Of a stretch of DNA of 64,000 nt, positions 9,187 through 19,425 are shown piece by piece. The first letter of the stretch is position 1; the number at the start of each line of letters is the position of its first letter. The notes beneath the pieces are model-generated. The model saw only the letters and a list, made by a program, of their open reading frames with translations. It had not been told where the DNA came from and made no database searches. The DNA is from Deltaproteobacteria bacterium (GTDB taxonomy: Bacteria; Desulfobacterota; Binatia; UBA1149; CAITLU01), in NCBI GenBank assembly GCA_016218925.1, contig JACRCR010000160.1, positions 1-64,000 of the forward strand. Direction: 5' to 3'. A program made the translations under genes and the position numbers.

Positions 9187-9220
9187 GGCCGGAGAGGCCG
9201 GAAATGACCGCCAGGGGCCT

Positions 9221-9730
9221 ATGAACACAGCGGCGATCCAACAACTTCTCCACGAGCGCTTCGGTTCCGGCGTGGGTCCGGTCGAGAGCGCGCGTCTGAG
9301 CGACGCGGTCGAAGTCGATCCCCTGTCGGTCGACGAGATAGCGTTGTTTCTGCGTGACCAGCCCGATCTCGCCTTCGATTGCCTGAACAACCTTTCCGGT
9401 ACCGACCGGCCCGCGCGCGGCAAGATCCAGGTCACCTACGAACTGTTCTCGTATGTTCACCGCCATGCGTTCGTGCTGAAAGTGGATGCGCGGCGCGACC
9501 GCCCGCAGGTGAAGACCGTCGAGAACGTGTGGCCGGCCGCCAACTGGCTCGAGCGTGAGGTCTACGACCTGCTCGGCGTGGTGTTCCTCGGCCACAGCGA
9601 CCTGCGCCGCCTGTTGCTGCCCGACGACTGGATCGGCTACCCGCTGCGCAAGGACTACGTCGAGGCGCCCGAGTACCACGGCATCTCCACGGTGCGCGAA
9701 AGCATACTCGCGCTACCGGAGCGAAGGTGA
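9221..9730 (+). CDS. nuoC: NADH-quinone oxidoreductase subunit C
   Basis: [54 protein letters not shown]; sits between nuoB and nuoD. Confidence 0.93.
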   Translation: MNTAAIQQLLHERFGSGVGPVESARLSDAVEVDPLSVDEIALFLRDQPDLAFDCLNNLSGTDRPARGKIQVTYELFSYVHRHAFVLKVDARRDRPQVKTVENVWPAANWLEREVYDLLGVVFLGHSDLRRLLLPDDWIGYPLRKDYVEAPEYHGISTVRESILALPERR

Positions 9731-9782
9731 ACGCGTTGCTGAACAGAACGGCGCGCGGTGGGTCACGGAAAAGGCGAGAGCG

Positions 9783-10931
9783 ATGTCGCTAGAACTCGAG
9801 TTCGACGACGGACGCGAAGTCTTCGCGACCGAAGAGATGACCCTCAACATGGGTCCGCAGCACCCGAGTACGCACGGCGTGCTGCGCTTCATCATTCGCG
9901 CCGACGGTGAGGTGATGCGCTCGGCCAAGGCCGACGTCGGCTATCTGCACCGTTCGATCGAGAAGATCGCCGAGAAGGTCGGCTGGCACGGCTTCATGCC
10001 CTACACCGATCGCGTCGACTACGTGGCGGCGATGACGACCAACCAGGCCTGGGCGATAGCCGCCGAAGCTCTCGGCGGTGTGACGGTTCCGCGACGCGGC
10101 GAGTACTGCCGCGTGATCGCCGCCGAACTCGGCCGCATCTGTTCGCACCTGCTCGCCGCTGGCGCGATGGGGATGGACATCGGCGCGATCACCCCGTTCA
10201 CCCACGCGGTACGCGAGCGCGAGCTGATCAACGACCTGCTCGAAGAACTGTGCGGAGCGCGTCTGACGTTCAACTACATGCGGATCGGAGGTGTGGCCTG
10301 GGATCTCCCGCCCGGCTTCGATGCCAAGGTGCTGCGTTTCCTCAACCACTTCGAACCCTATGTCGACGAACTCGACGATCTGCTGTCGAACAACAAGATC
10401 TACATCGAACGTCTGGCCAACGTCGCCGTGGTGTCGCGCGAGCGCGCCATCGCCTACTGTCTGGTGGGTCCCAACCTTCGCGCCAGCGGCGTCAGGTACG
10501 ACATCCGCAAGCACCTGCCGTACAGCGTCTATCCCGAGTTCGACTTCGAGGTGCCGATCGGCACCGGCCGCCACGGCAGCGTCGGCGACTGCTGGGACCG
10601 CTACATCGTGCGCCTCGATGAAATGCGCCAGTCGGCCAGGATACTGCGTCAGGCGCTGGAGGGGCTGCCCGAAGGGCCGGTGATCGCCAAAGTGCCGCGC
10701 AACTACAAGCCCGCCGCCGGCGAAGTCCACGTTCACGTCGAGACCCCGCGCGGCGACCAGAGCTGGTACGTGGTTGCCGACGGCACCGAGTATCCCTACC
10801 GCGTCCACATTCGCACCGGCTCGTTCGCGGCGATGTCGATCATCGAAGAACTCAGCCGAGGCCTGATGGTCGCCGACCTGGTCGCGCTGATCGCCAGCTT
10901 CGACATCGTTGCGCCGGAGGTGGATCGCTGA
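9783..10931 (+). CDS. nuoD: NADH-quinone oxidoreductase subunit D
   Basis: [46 protein letters not shown]...[11 protein letters not shown]. Confidence 0.96.
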   Translation: MSLELEFDDGREVFATEEMTLNMGPQHPSTHGVLRFIIRADGEVMRSAKADVGYLHRSIEKIAEKVGWHGFMPYTDRVDYVAAMTTNQAWAIAAEALGGVTVPRRGEYCRVIAAELGRICSHLLAAGAMGMDIGAITPFTHAVRERELINDLLEELCGARLTFNYMRIGGVAWDLPPGFDAKVLRFLNHFEPYVDELDDLLSNNKIYIERLANVAVVSRERAIAYCLVGPNLRASGVRYDIRKHLPYSVYPEFDFEVPIGTGRHGSVGDCWDRYIVRLDEMRQSARILRQALEGLPEGPVIAKVPRNYKPAAGEVHVHVETPRGDQSWYVVADGTEYPYRVHIRTGSFAAMSIIEELSRGLMVADLVALIASFDIVAPEVDR

Positions 10932-12121
10932 TGCGCGCTTATCTCGACGCCGTCGCGGCCGGCTACCCGTCAACGTCGCCGGCTCTGGTGTACCTGCTCG
11001 GGATGCTGGCGTTCGGCGCGCTGGTGGTGTTCGTGTTCATCCTGCCGGTGGCGGGCATAACGAGTTGGGTGGAGCGCCGCGTGTGGGCTCGCATCCAGTC
11101 GCGCATCGGTCCCAACCGTGTCGGTCCCGGTGGCTTCCTGCAGTGGCTTGCCGACGGGCTGAAGAATCTGCTCAAGGAAGACGTCATCCCGGCCGCCGTC
11201 GACGTGCCGATGTTCCGTCTGGCACCGTACGTGGTCGTGGCGGGGTTCTGCGCGGCGTTCGTCGCGCTGCCGTTCGCCGGCTCGCTGATCATCGCCGACC
11301 TCAACATAGGCATTCTCTACATCAGCGCGATCACGTCGCTGGTGGTGATCGGCATCCTGATGGCGGGCTGGTCGTCGAACAACAAGTGGTCGATGCTCGG
11401 AGGCATCCGCTCGGCAACGCAGATCATCTGCTACGAGATTCCGGTAGGACTGTCGATCTTCCCGGCCGTGTTGCTGTCGGGAACGCTGTCGATGCAGGGC
11501 ATCGTGGCCGCGCAGGGCTGGGCACCTACTTCGTGGCACATGTTCCACAGTCCCTTCGCGTTCGTCGCGTTCGTGATGTTCTTCGTTGGAGCGCTGGCCG
11601 AAGGCAACCGCACGCCGTTCGATCTTCCCGAGGCCGACTCGGAGCTGGTGGCGGGCTTCGCCACAGAGTACAGCGGGATGCGTTCCTTGCTGTTCTTCCT
11701 GGCCGAGTGGGGAAACCTCTACGTGATCGGAGTGCTGGTCTCGACGCTCTTCATGGGCGGCTGGCAGGTTCCGCACTTCACCGACAACGCGGTCGTGCTC
11801 ACGGTGGCGCAGTTCGCGACGATGTTCCTCAAAGCCTACTTCTGGGTCTTCGTGGCTATGTGGGTGAGGGCCACCTTGCCGCGCGTGCGCGTCGACCAGT
11901 TCATGACGCTGTGCTGGAAGTACATGGTTCCGATCGGGCTGGTCAACGTGATCGGCGCCGCCACCGTGATGGTCTTGCTTCCGGACGGCAGCATCGTGCT
12001 GCGCTTGATCATGGTGACCGTGGCCGTGGCGATCCTGGTCCAGTTCGCGCGACGTGTGCTGTTCCACCTGCACCGCGCCGACTACGGCAGGCTCGGACGC
12101 ATCGGAGAGGGTGCGGCATGA
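10931..12121 (+). CDS. nuoH: NADH-quinone oxidoreductase subunit H
   Basis: WVERRVWARIQSRIGPNRVGPGGFLQWLADGLKNLLKEDVIP...AEGNRTPFDLPEADSELVAGFATEYSGM. Confidence 0.96.
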   Translation: MRAYLDAVAAGYPSTSPALVYLLGMLAFGALVVFVFILPVAGITSWVERRVWARIQSRIGPNRVGPGGFLQWLADGLKNLLKEDVIPAAVDVPMFRLAPYVVVAGFCAAFVALPFAGSLIIADLNIGILYISAITSLVVIGILMAGWSSNNKWSMLGGIRSATQIICYEIPVGLSIFPAVLLSGTLSMQGIVAAQGWAPTSWHMFHSPFAFVAFVMFFVGALAEGNRTPFDLPEADSELVAGFATEYSGMRSLLFFLAEWGNLYVIGVLVSTLFMGGWQVPHFTDNAVVLTVAQFATMFLKAYFWVFVAMWVRATLPRVRVDQFMTLCWKYMVPIGLVNVIGAATVMVLLPDGSIVLRLIMVTVAVAILVQFARRVLFHLHRADYGRLGRIGEGAA

Positions 12122-12173
12122 AGCAGGTCGCTCGAGTCGGTGCTTGCAGCGTCACTTTGCCAGGGGGGCACCG

Positions 12174-12782
12174 GTGAGCGCCTACGTCGGTAACATCGTA
12201 GACAGCGTGACGTCGATCTTCGACGGCATGGCGGTAACGTTCTCGCATTTCTTCCGCCGGCCCTACACGGTGCAGTACCCCGACCGGATGCCGGTGCGGG
12301 TGCAGGATGCGCTTCCCTACCGTTACCGCGGTTTCCTCGAAGTCGATCTCGAGATCTGTACCGGCTGCCTGGCCTGCGAGCGTGCGTGCCCGATCGACTG
12401 CATTGCGATCGACGTGCTCAAGAACAAGGAGACCAAGCAGAACCTGCTGGTGCGCTTCGACATTGATCTGGCCAAGTGCATGTACTGCGGGCTGTGCTCG
12501 GAGCCGTGCCCGACCGGCTCGATCCACCACACCAGGGAGTTCGAAGGCGCCGACTACTCGCTCGAGTCGATGGTGCGTCGTTTCGTGCTGGACCCTGTCG
12601 AGACCTACAAGCCAAAGAAGTCCGGTGAGGACGATCCGGCGATCGTGCCGATCCTGGAGCGGGGCATGCGCTACGTGAACGAGTTCGCGGTGCCCGAGGC
12701 CCCGCCCAAACCACCGAAGAAGGACGCCGCGCCAGCCGTCAAGCCGGCGGTCGGCGCCGCCGCTGCGGAGGGACAACCATGA
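12174..12782 (+). CDS. nuoI: NADH-quinone oxidoreductase subunit I (2x[4Fe-4S] ferredoxin)
   Basis: Two cluster motifs ICTGCLACERACPIDC and KCMYCGLCSEPCPTGSIHHT. GTG start at 12174. Confidence 0.95.
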   Translation: MSAYVGNIVDSVTSIFDGMAVTFSHFFRRPYTVQYPDRMPVRVQDALPYRYRGFLEVDLEICTGCLACERACPIDCIAIDVLKNKETKQNLLVRFDIDLAKCMYCGLCSEPCPTGSIHHTREFEGADYSLESMVRRFVLDPVETYKPKKSGEDDPAIVPILERGMRYVNEFAVPEAPPKPPKKDAAPAVKPAVGAAAAEGQP

Positions 12783-13282
12783 CCGCCGCCGATGCGATGT
12801 TTCTCGCGCTCGCCGCGACGGCTGTGATCGGCGCGGCCGGCGTGGCCTTCTCGCGCCACATCCTTTACTCCGCGTTGTCGCTGATGGTGGCGTTGTTCGG
12901 CGTGGCCGGCCTGTTCGTCACGCTGTCGGCCGACTTCGTCGCCGGTGTTCAGGTTCTCATCTACGTAGGCGGTGTGCTGGTGATCACGCTGTTCGCGGTG
13001 ATGCTCACGCAGGGAATCCAGAACGTCGAGGTTTCCAACCGCGCCGTGGGCAGCGTCGCTGCGGGTCTGCTGACGGCTGGCCTGTTCGTCGTGTTGCTGC
13101 GCGCGATGAGCTCGGCGCAGTGGGTGAAACCTCCCGCTGACGTGCCCACCCAGACTTCGACCTACGGCATCGGCAACGCGCTGCTCGGCCAATACGTGCT
13201 GCCTTTCGAGGTGGCGTCGCTGGTGCTGCTGGCAGTGCTGGTCGGCGCCGTGGTGCTCACGCGCAAGGAAACGGCGGAGTAG
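12779..13282 (+). CDS. nuoJ: NADH-quinone oxidoreductase subunit J
   Basis: RHILYSALSLMVALFGVAGLFVTLSADFVAGVQVLIYVGGVLVITLFAVML; correct operon position. Confidence 0.93.
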   Translation: MTAADAMFLALAATAVIGAAGVAFSRHILYSALSLMVALFGVAGLFVTLSADFVAGVQVLIYVGGVLVITLFAVMLTQGIQNVEVSNRAVGSVAAGLLTAGLFVVLLRAMSSAQWVKPPADVPTQTSTYGIGNALLGQYVLPFEVASLVLLAVLVGAVVLTRKETAE

Positions 13283-13308
13283 GGCGCCGGTACGAGGACG
13301 CGGAGGCG

Positions 13309-13635
13309 ATGCTCGGAATGTCGATGACAACGGTAGGTCTCGCGCACTATCTCGTGGTGAGTGTGGTGCTGCTGTGCCTGGGCCTGTACTGCGTGCTGAC
13401 GCGTCGCAACGCGATCGGCGTGCTGATGGGCATCGAGCTGATCCTCAATTCGGCCGGCATCAACTTCGTGGCGGTATCGCGCTACGGCTCGGCAGGCTTC
13501 GACGGTCAGGTTTTCGCGGTTTTCATCATCATGCTGGCGGCTGCCGAATCCGCGATCGGGCTGGCGGTGGTGCTGGGCATCTACCGGCGCATGCGCGCCA
13601 TCGACACCTCGCGTCTGACGACGCTGCAGGGCTGA
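13309..13635 (+). CDS. nuoK: NADH-quinone oxidoreductase subunit K
   Basis: LYCVLTRRNAIGVLMGIELILNSAGINFVAVSRY...FAVFIIMLAAAESAIGLAVVLGIYR. Confidence 0.94.
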   Translation: MLGMSMTTVGLAHYLVVSVVLLCLGLYCVLTRRNAIGVLMGIELILNSAGINFVAVSRYGSAGFDGQVFAVFIIMLAAAESAIGLAVVLGIYRRMRAIDTSRLTTLQG

Positions 13636-13650
13636 GGCGGGAAGGGGATC

Positions 13651-15729
13651 ATGCAAGCGATACGTTGGATCGTACTGCTGCCCCTGATCGGCGCGGCCAT
13701 CAACCTGACGCTCGGGTCGCGCATCCAGCGCTCGGCCGGGCGCGCCGCGGTAGCGGTGTTCGGATCCGGCATGGCGCTGGCCAGCTTCGCGATCGCCGTG
13801 ACCGGCTTCATGCGGCTGCGCACTCTGGAGCCCGAGAGCCGCCTGCTGGTAGACACGGTCCTTCCGTGGCTGCACGTCGGCACGCTCGACATTTCTATCG
13901 CGTTCCAACTCGATCCGTTGTCGGCGGTGATGGCGCTGGTCGTCAGCGGGGTGGGAAGTCTCATCCACATCTACTCCTACGGATACATGGACGAAGACCC
14001 CGCGCTGTGGCGCTTCTTCGGGCTCCTGAACCTGTTCCTGTTCGCGATGCTGACGCTGGTTCTGGGCGACAACATCCTGGTGATGTTCGTCGGTTGGGAA
14101 GGAGTGGGCCTGTGCTCGTGGGCCCTGATCGGCTTCTGGTACAAGGACCACGCCAACACCGCTGCCGCCAACAAGGCCTTCCTGTTCAATCGCATCGGCG
14201 ACTTCGCGTTCCTGTGCGGCATGATGCTGCTGTTCTGGACTCTGTCGGGACTGGGGCACGCGACGTTGGTGTTCCGCGAACTCGGCGCGGTCGCTCCGCT
14301 GCTCGAAGGGCAGCTCTTGTGGGGCGTTCCGGTAGTGACGCTGGTGACGCTGGCGCTGTTCATCGGCGCTACCGGCAAGTCGGCCCAGATCCCTCTCTAC
14401 GTCTGGCTGCCCGATGCGATGGCCGGTCCGACTCCAGTCTCGGCGCTGATCCACGCGGCGACGATGGTCACCGCCGGCGTCTACATGGTGAGCCGGCTGC
14501 ACTGCCTGTTCTCGATGGCGCCGGTGACTCTCGACGTGATCGCCGTGACCGGCGCCGCCACAGCGCTGATGGCCGCGACGATCGCGCTCACGCAGAACGA
14601 CATCAAGAAAGTCCTGGCCTACTCCACGGTGTCCCAGCTCGGCTACATGTTCGTGGCGCTGGGCTGCGGCGCCTACGCGGCCGGAGTCTTCCACCTGGTC
14701 ACGCACGCCTTCTTCAAGGCCTGCCTGTTTCTCGGCGCGGGCAGCGTGATCCACGCCTGTCACCACGAGCAGGACATGCGCAGGATGGGCGGGCTGCGCA
14801 CCAAGATGCCGCTGACGTTCTGGACCTTCCTGATTTCGACGATGGCGATCGCCGGGCTTCCGCCGCTGGCCGGATTCTTCTCGAAGGACGAGATCCTGTG
14901 GAAGGCGTTCCAGCGAGAGCCGTTGCTGTGGGGAGTCGGCCTCGTCACCGCGGGTCTCACCGCGTTCTACATGTTCCGGCAGGTCTTCCTGGTGTTCTTC
15001 GGTGAGAGCCGCGCAGGGGCGTCGGTCGAAGCGCACGCGGACCACTCCGCAGCCGGCGCCCACGACGACCACCACGGCCACCACGCTCACGAAGTGCACG
15101 AATCCGCGGCCGCGATCACACTCCCGCTGGTGCTGCTCGCCATCGGCGCGCTCACGGCCGGCTGGCTCGGCATTCCCTCCGCGCTCGGCGGCAGCAACCT
15201 GTTCACCGAATGGCTCGCGCCGGTTTTCGCTGCGGGCGGCGAGCATCACGCAGAGGCCCACGAGGGGCTCGAACTCGAGTACGCTCTGATGGCCGTGTCG
15301 GTGCTGGTGGCGCTCGGCGGCATCACGCTGGCCTATCTCGTCTATCTGCGAAAGAGCCTCAGCGCCGACACGTTCTCGCGGATCGCCCGCGGCGTGCCGT
15401 ACCGTCTGAGCTTCAACAAGTACTACGTCGATGAGATCTACTACGGCACCGTTCTGGCAGGCACGCTCGCTTTGTCGCGGGCGCTCGGCTGGTTCGACAA
15501 GGTCGTCATCGACGGAGTGGTGAACGGCGCCGCGGCCTCGGTGCGCGCGGTGGCCTTCCTCGGCGGCGGCATCGACAAGTTCGTCGTCGACGGCCTGGTG
15601 AATTTCACCGCGCACGTCTTCGACAGCGCTGGCGGCGCGCTGCGCCTCGTGCAGACCGGTAACATCAACGCTTACGTCTACGTCTTGCTGATCGGCGTGA
15701 CGGCCGTCCTGATGGCGGGCGCGTGGTAG
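13651..15729 (+). CDS. nuoL: NADH-quinone oxidoreductase subunit L
   Basis: DPLSAVMALVVSGVGSLIHIYSYGYM...FVGWEGVGLCSWALIGFWY...GATGKSAQIPLYVWLPDAMAGPTPVSALIHAATMVTAGVYM; includes a His-rich loop HDDHHGHHAHEVHE. Confidence 0.96.
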   Translation: MQAIRWIVLLPLIGAAINLTLGSRIQRSAGRAAVAVFGSGMALASFAIAVTGFMRLRTLEPESRLLVDTVLPWLHVGTLDISIAFQLDPLSAVMALVVSGVGSLIHIYSYGYMDEDPALWRFFGLLNLFLFAMLTLVLGDNILVMFVGWEGVGLCSWALIGFWYKDHANTAAANKAFLFNRIGDFAFLCGMMLLFWTLSGLGHATLVFRELGAVAPLLEGQLLWGVPVVTLVTLALFIGATGKSAQIPLYVWLPDAMAGPTPVSALIHAATMVTAGVYMVSRLHCLFSMAPVTLDVIAVTGAATALMAATIALTQNDIKKVLAYSTVSQLGYMFVALGCGAYAAGVFHLVTHAFFKACLFLGAGSVIHACHHEQDMRRMGGLRTKMPLTFWTFLISTMAIAGLPPLAGFFSKDEILWKAFQREPLLWGVGLVTAGLTAFYMFRQVFLVFFGESRAGASVEAHADHSAAGAHDDHHGHHAHEVHESAAAITLPLVLLAIGALTAGWLGIPSALGGSNLFTEWLAPVFAAGGEHHAEAHEGLELEYALMAVSVLVALGGITLAYLVYLRKSLSADTFSRIARGVPYRLSFNKYYVDEIYYGTVLAGTLALSRALGWFDKVVIDGVVNGAAASVRAVAFLGGGIDKFVVDGLVNFTAHVFDSAGGALRLVQTGNINAYVYVLLIGVTAVLMAGAW

Positions 15730-15734
15730 GGACA

Positions 15735-17237
15735 ATGGAATATCTCCTGACTTCGATGACCTTCCTTCCCCTGCTCGGGGCTCTGGTGGTGCTCGCGCTT
15801 CCGCGCGACAACGCGACTCTGGTGCGGTGGACGTCACTGGTGGCCACGGTGCCGAGCCTGCTGCTCGGACTGTGGTTGTTCGAGAACTTCGATCGCTCGG
15901 TCGGGACCATGCAGTTCGTCGAGCGGTACTCCTGGATTCCCGCCTTCAACGTCCAGTACATCATGGGCGTGGACGGGCTCTCGGTGTCGATGCTGCTGCT
16001 GACCGTACTTCTATCGCCGCTGTGCGTGCTCGCGTCGTTCGGCATCGAAAAGGGCGTCAAGGGTTACTTCGCGCTGTTCCTGCTGCTGGAGACCGGCATG
16101 CTCGGCGTGTTCGCGGCCCTCGACTTCTTCCTGTTCTTCATCTTCTGGGAATTGATGCTGCTGCCGATGTACTTCCTGATCGGCATCTGGGGCGGACCGC
16201 GGCGCGAGTACGCCGCGATCAAGTTCTTCCTCTATACGTTGATCGGTTCGGTACTGATGCTGGTCGCGATGCTGGCGCTGTATTTCGCCAACACGCCCCA
16301 CACCTTCGACATGCTGGTGCTGATGGAGAGGGCGCCGACCTACGCGCGCGGGTTCCAGGCGTGGGCGTGGATCGCTCTGTTCATCGGCTTCGCGATCAAG
16401 ATCCCGGCGTTCCCGTTCCACACCTGGTTGCCAGACGCCCACGTCGAGGCGCCGACTGCGATTTCGGTGATCCTGGCCGGCGTTCTGCTGAAGATGGGAA
16501 CCTACGGGATACTGCGGGTCTGCTACCCGATCTTCCCGCTCGCCACCCAGCAGTACGCCTTCTGGGCACTTGCCGCGCTGGGCTGCTGGAACATCGTCTA
16601 CGGGGCCCTGTGCGCGATGGCCCAGAAAGACATGAAGAGCCTGGTCGCCTACTCGAGCATCTCGCACATGGGCTACGTGATGCTCGGCATGGCCACGCTC
16701 ACCCCGCAGGGCATGAACGGTGCCGTCCTGCAGATGTTCAACCACGGCACGGTGACGGCGATGCTGTTCCTGCTGGTGGGCGTCATCTATGACCGGGCCC
16801 ACCACAGGAACATCGACGGGTTCGGCGGCCTGGCTTCGGTGATGCCGGTCTACACCGGCTTCGTCACCATCGCGTTCTTCGCGGCGCTGGGTCTGCCCGG
16901 TCTCTCGGCGTTCATCTCCGAGGTCCTGGTGCTGCTCGGGACCTGGCAGTACTCGCAGCCGCTGGCGATTACGGCGGCCTCGGCGGTGGTGCTGACCGCC
17001 GGCTACATGCTGTGGATGCTGCAGCGCGTGTGGCTCGGGCCGGTCAACGAGAAGTACGTCGCTCTTCCGGATCTGAGCTGGCGCGAGATCGTCACGCTGG
17101 CGCCGCTTGCGGTCATCGTCATCGTCCTCGGCGTCTACCCTCATGCCGTCCTGGATCTGTTCGGTCCCACGCTGGTCGCGCTCGGCGACACGGTGAGTTC
17201 GGCCGCGCCGGTCGTGGCGCAGGCCGCGCTGCGCTGA
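15735..17237 (+). CDS. nuoM: NADH-quinone oxidoreductase subunit M
   Basis: YIMGVDGLSVSMLLLTVLLSPLCVLASF...PAFPFHTWLPDAHVEAPTAISVILAGVLLKMGTYGILR. Confidence 0.95.
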   Translation: MEYLLTSMTFLPLLGALVVLALPRDNATLVRWTSLVATVPSLLLGLWLFENFDRSVGTMQFVERYSWIPAFNVQYIMGVDGLSVSMLLLTVLLSPLCVLASFGIEKGVKGYFALFLLLETGMLGVFAALDFFLFFIFWELMLLPMYFLIGIWGGPRREYAAIKFFLYTLIGSVLMLVAMLALYFANTPHTFDMLVLMERAPTYARGFQAWAWIALFIGFAIKIPAFPFHTWLPDAHVEAPTAISVILAGVLLKMGTYGILRVCYPIFPLATQQYAFWALAALGCWNIVYGALCAMAQKDMKSLVAYSSISHMGYVMLGMATLTPQGMNGAVLQMFNHGTVTAMLFLLVGVIYDRAHHRNIDGFGGLASVMPVYTGFVTIAFFAALGLPGLSAFISEVLVLLGTWQYSQPLAITAASAVVLTAGYMLWMLQRVWLGPVNEKYVALPDLSWREIVTLAPLAVIVIVLGVYPHAVLDLFGPTLVALGDTVSSAAPVVAQAALR

Positions 17238-17253
17238 GGCGAGGCTGCGCGCG

Positions 17254-18741
17254 ATGGATCTGAGCAACGCCGACTCCCTGGCCTACCACGTCCCCGAGCT
17301 GGTGCTGGCGGGTGGCAGCATCGTGGTGCTGCTGCTCGACCTTTTCACCAGGCTCAAGGCCCGGCTCGGCGAAGTGGCGCTGCTGGTAGTGGCGACTTCG
17401 GTGCTTGCGGTCGGCTTCGGCGCAGGCGCGGACCAGGGCTACCTGTTCAACCGGATGGTGGCGCTGGATTCGTTCGCGCTGTTCTTCAAACTCCTGCTCG
17501 GCTTCGCCGCTCTGGGCGCGATATGGATGTCGACCGGATCGCGCGAACTCGACGGCGAACATCCCGGCGAGTACTACTCGATACTGCTCGCCAGCACGGT
17601 CGGCATGTTCTACATGGCATCGGCCACCAACCTGCTGACCGCGTATCTCGCGCTCGAGTTCGTCAGCCTGACCTCGTACATCCTGGCGGGGTTTCTGCGC
17701 CACCGCGCGCGCGGCGCCGAGGCGTCGCTCAAGTATCTGATCTACGGCGGAGTGGCGTCAGGGGCGATGCTCTACGGCTTCAGTCTGCTGTACGCGCTAA
17801 CCGGCACGCTCGATTTCATCGAGCTCGGCCACAGGCTCTCGACGGTGGCGGCGGTGCCCGGTAACGGGGCGATACTGTTCATCGCGGTGGTGCTGTCGCT
17901 GGCCGGCATCGGATACAAGATCGCGATGGTGCCGTTTCACCAGTGGAGCCCCGACGTCTACGAGGGCGCGCCGCTTCCGATCACCGCGTTCCTCGCGGTG
18001 GGCTCGAAGGCGGCGGGGATGGCTCTGCTGATCCGCTTCTTCTATCCCGCGCTGTCATCGCCGGCGGGCGACGGCACTTGGATTGCGCTGCACGGAGTCG
18101 GGTGGCCGGCGCTGATGAGCGTCGTGGCGATGGCTACGATGACCGTCGGTAACCTGACGGCGCTACGCCAGCAGAACGTCAAGCGCCTGCTCGCCTACTC
18201 GTCGATCGCCCATGCCGGCTACATGTTGATGGGCTTCGTCGTGCTGAGCGACGCCGGGCTGCGGGCGATCCTGTTCTATACGGTCGTCTATTACCTGATG
18301 AACCTCGGCGCTTTCGCGGTGCTGCTGCTGGTGGTGAACCAGACCGGTCGCGAGGACATCGAGGCGTTCCGCGGCCTGGCCTGGAGAGGCGGCGCTCCGG
18401 CGGCCATCGCGATGCTGATCTTCCTGTTCTCGCTCGCCGGGCTTCCGCCGTTCGCCGGTTTCATCGGCAAGGCCTACCTGTTCGCGGCGGTGATCGAGCA
18501 GAAGATGTGGCTGCTGGCGTTCGTCGCGGCTGCCAACAGCGTTGTCGGTCTCTACTACTACGCCCGTGTCGCGCGCGCGATGTTCCTGGATCAGCCGCTG
18601 GCGGGCGATCCCGAGATCGCCGTCGATCTCTCCAACGGGCTGCTGATCGGGATGCTGCTGGCCGGCACGCTGGTGTTCGGTTTGTGGTGGACTCCGATCG
18701 TCAACTTCGCCGACCGCTCCCTGGTGTTCTTCGGCAACTGA
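17254..18741 (+). CDS. nuoN: NADH-quinone oxidoreductase subunit N
   Basis: YYSILLASTVGMFYMASATNLLTAYLALEFVSLTSYILAGFLR...KIAMVPFHQWSPDVYEGAPLPITAFLAVGSKAAGMALLIR. Confidence 0.95.
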   Translation: MDLSNADSLAYHVPELVLAGGSIVVLLLDLFTRLKARLGEVALLVVATSVLAVGFGAGADQGYLFNRMVALDSFALFFKLLLGFAALGAIWMSTGSRELDGEHPGEYYSILLASTVGMFYMASATNLLTAYLALEFVSLTSYILAGFLRHRARGAEASLKYLIYGGVASGAMLYGFSLLYALTGTLDFIELGHRLSTVAAVPGNGAILFIAVVLSLAGIGYKIAMVPFHQWSPDVYEGAPLPITAFLAVGSKAAGMALLIRFFYPALSSPAGDGTWIALHGVGWPALMSVVAMATMTVGNLTALRQQNVKRLLAYSSIAHAGYMLMGFVVLSDAGLRAILFYTVVYYLMNLGAFAVLLLVVNQTGREDIEAFRGLAWRGGAPAAIAMLIFLFSLAGLPPFAGFIGKAYLFAAVIEQKMWLLAFVAAANSVVGLYYYARVARAMFLDQPLAGDPEIAVDLSNGLLIGMLLAGTLVFGLWWTPIVNFADRSLVFFGN

Positions 18742-18795
18742 GTGATCGACCTCGCGGCGCGAGGCAGCGCTTCGGGTTCGCTGCCGTGTCCTGTT

Positions 18796-18848
18796 GATCT
18801 CAACTCGGACCGATCGAGCGGGCAAATCGAAAGGCGCGACTTGACCCC
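18796..18848 (-). repeat. 53-bp dispersed repeat, copy in inverse orientation
   Basis: Reverse complement GGGGTCAAGTCGCGCCTTTCGATTTGCC... is identical over its first 28 nt to the copy at 39121-39173; the remainder is partially conserved. Confidence 0.8.
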
Positions 18849-19094
18849 CTACTCTTTTTTCTTGAGTTGGGCGCGGTTCGCTTCGATGAAGGCGCGCAGA
18901 TCGTCGGCCCTGCCGAGCAGCGTTTCCCACTGCTCGACGTAGAGGGTGACCGGGAAGCGGCCCATCCCGTAGACGGAGACGCCGCCTTTCTCGGAGACCT
19001 TGAACGATATCCCGCCGGGCTTGGTCGCCTTCTTCAGCGCTTCGTTCTCGGCTCTGAGCCTCGCGATTTCGGCAGCAGGATCCTCGTACGCCAT
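18849..19094 (-). CDS. small conserved hypothetical protein (81 aa), N-terminal coiled-coil
   Basis: MAYEDPAAEIARLRAENEALKKATKPGGISFKVSEKGGVSVYGMGRFPVTLYVEQWETLLGRADDLRAFIEANRAQLKKKE; RBS GGAGGAATGT upstream. The GRFPVTLYxEQWxxLL segment looks like a conserved family motif. Confidence 0.65.
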   Translation of the reverse strand: MAYEDPAAEIARLRAENEALKKATKPGGISFKVSEKGGVSVYGMGRFPVTLYVEQWETLLGRADDLRAFIEANRAQLKKKE

Positions 19095-19425
19095 ACATTC
19101 CTCCGTGTTGACTCGTCTATCAGTCCGAGTTCGGCGAGCACACTGCTCGTTGCGCCGCTCGGGTGCAATCGCACGCTGGAGCGCCGTTCGCTGACGACGT
19201 TTCGTCGTTTCGAGTGGCGATGCAACTGAGCGTTCGGTCATCTGCGTCGCGTTCGATGCGACGACGCGTGCGATCGCGAGCAGCGCAGCGAGATTCTCAT
19301 CGTCGGCTCTTGACGAACACTCACGCGTGGATGTCTATATGGGTCTCTGCCGGCCAACCGCATCGAGGCCGTAACAGTTCATAACGGGATACTGCAGCAT
19401 CGAGGGGTGCTGCCAGGAGGCTTCA

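Noticed and set aside
13162-15837. 891-aa minus-strand ORF
   Set aside because: Fully antisense to nuoJ-nuoL. His/Arg/Glu/Gln-rich shadow ORF with no domain.
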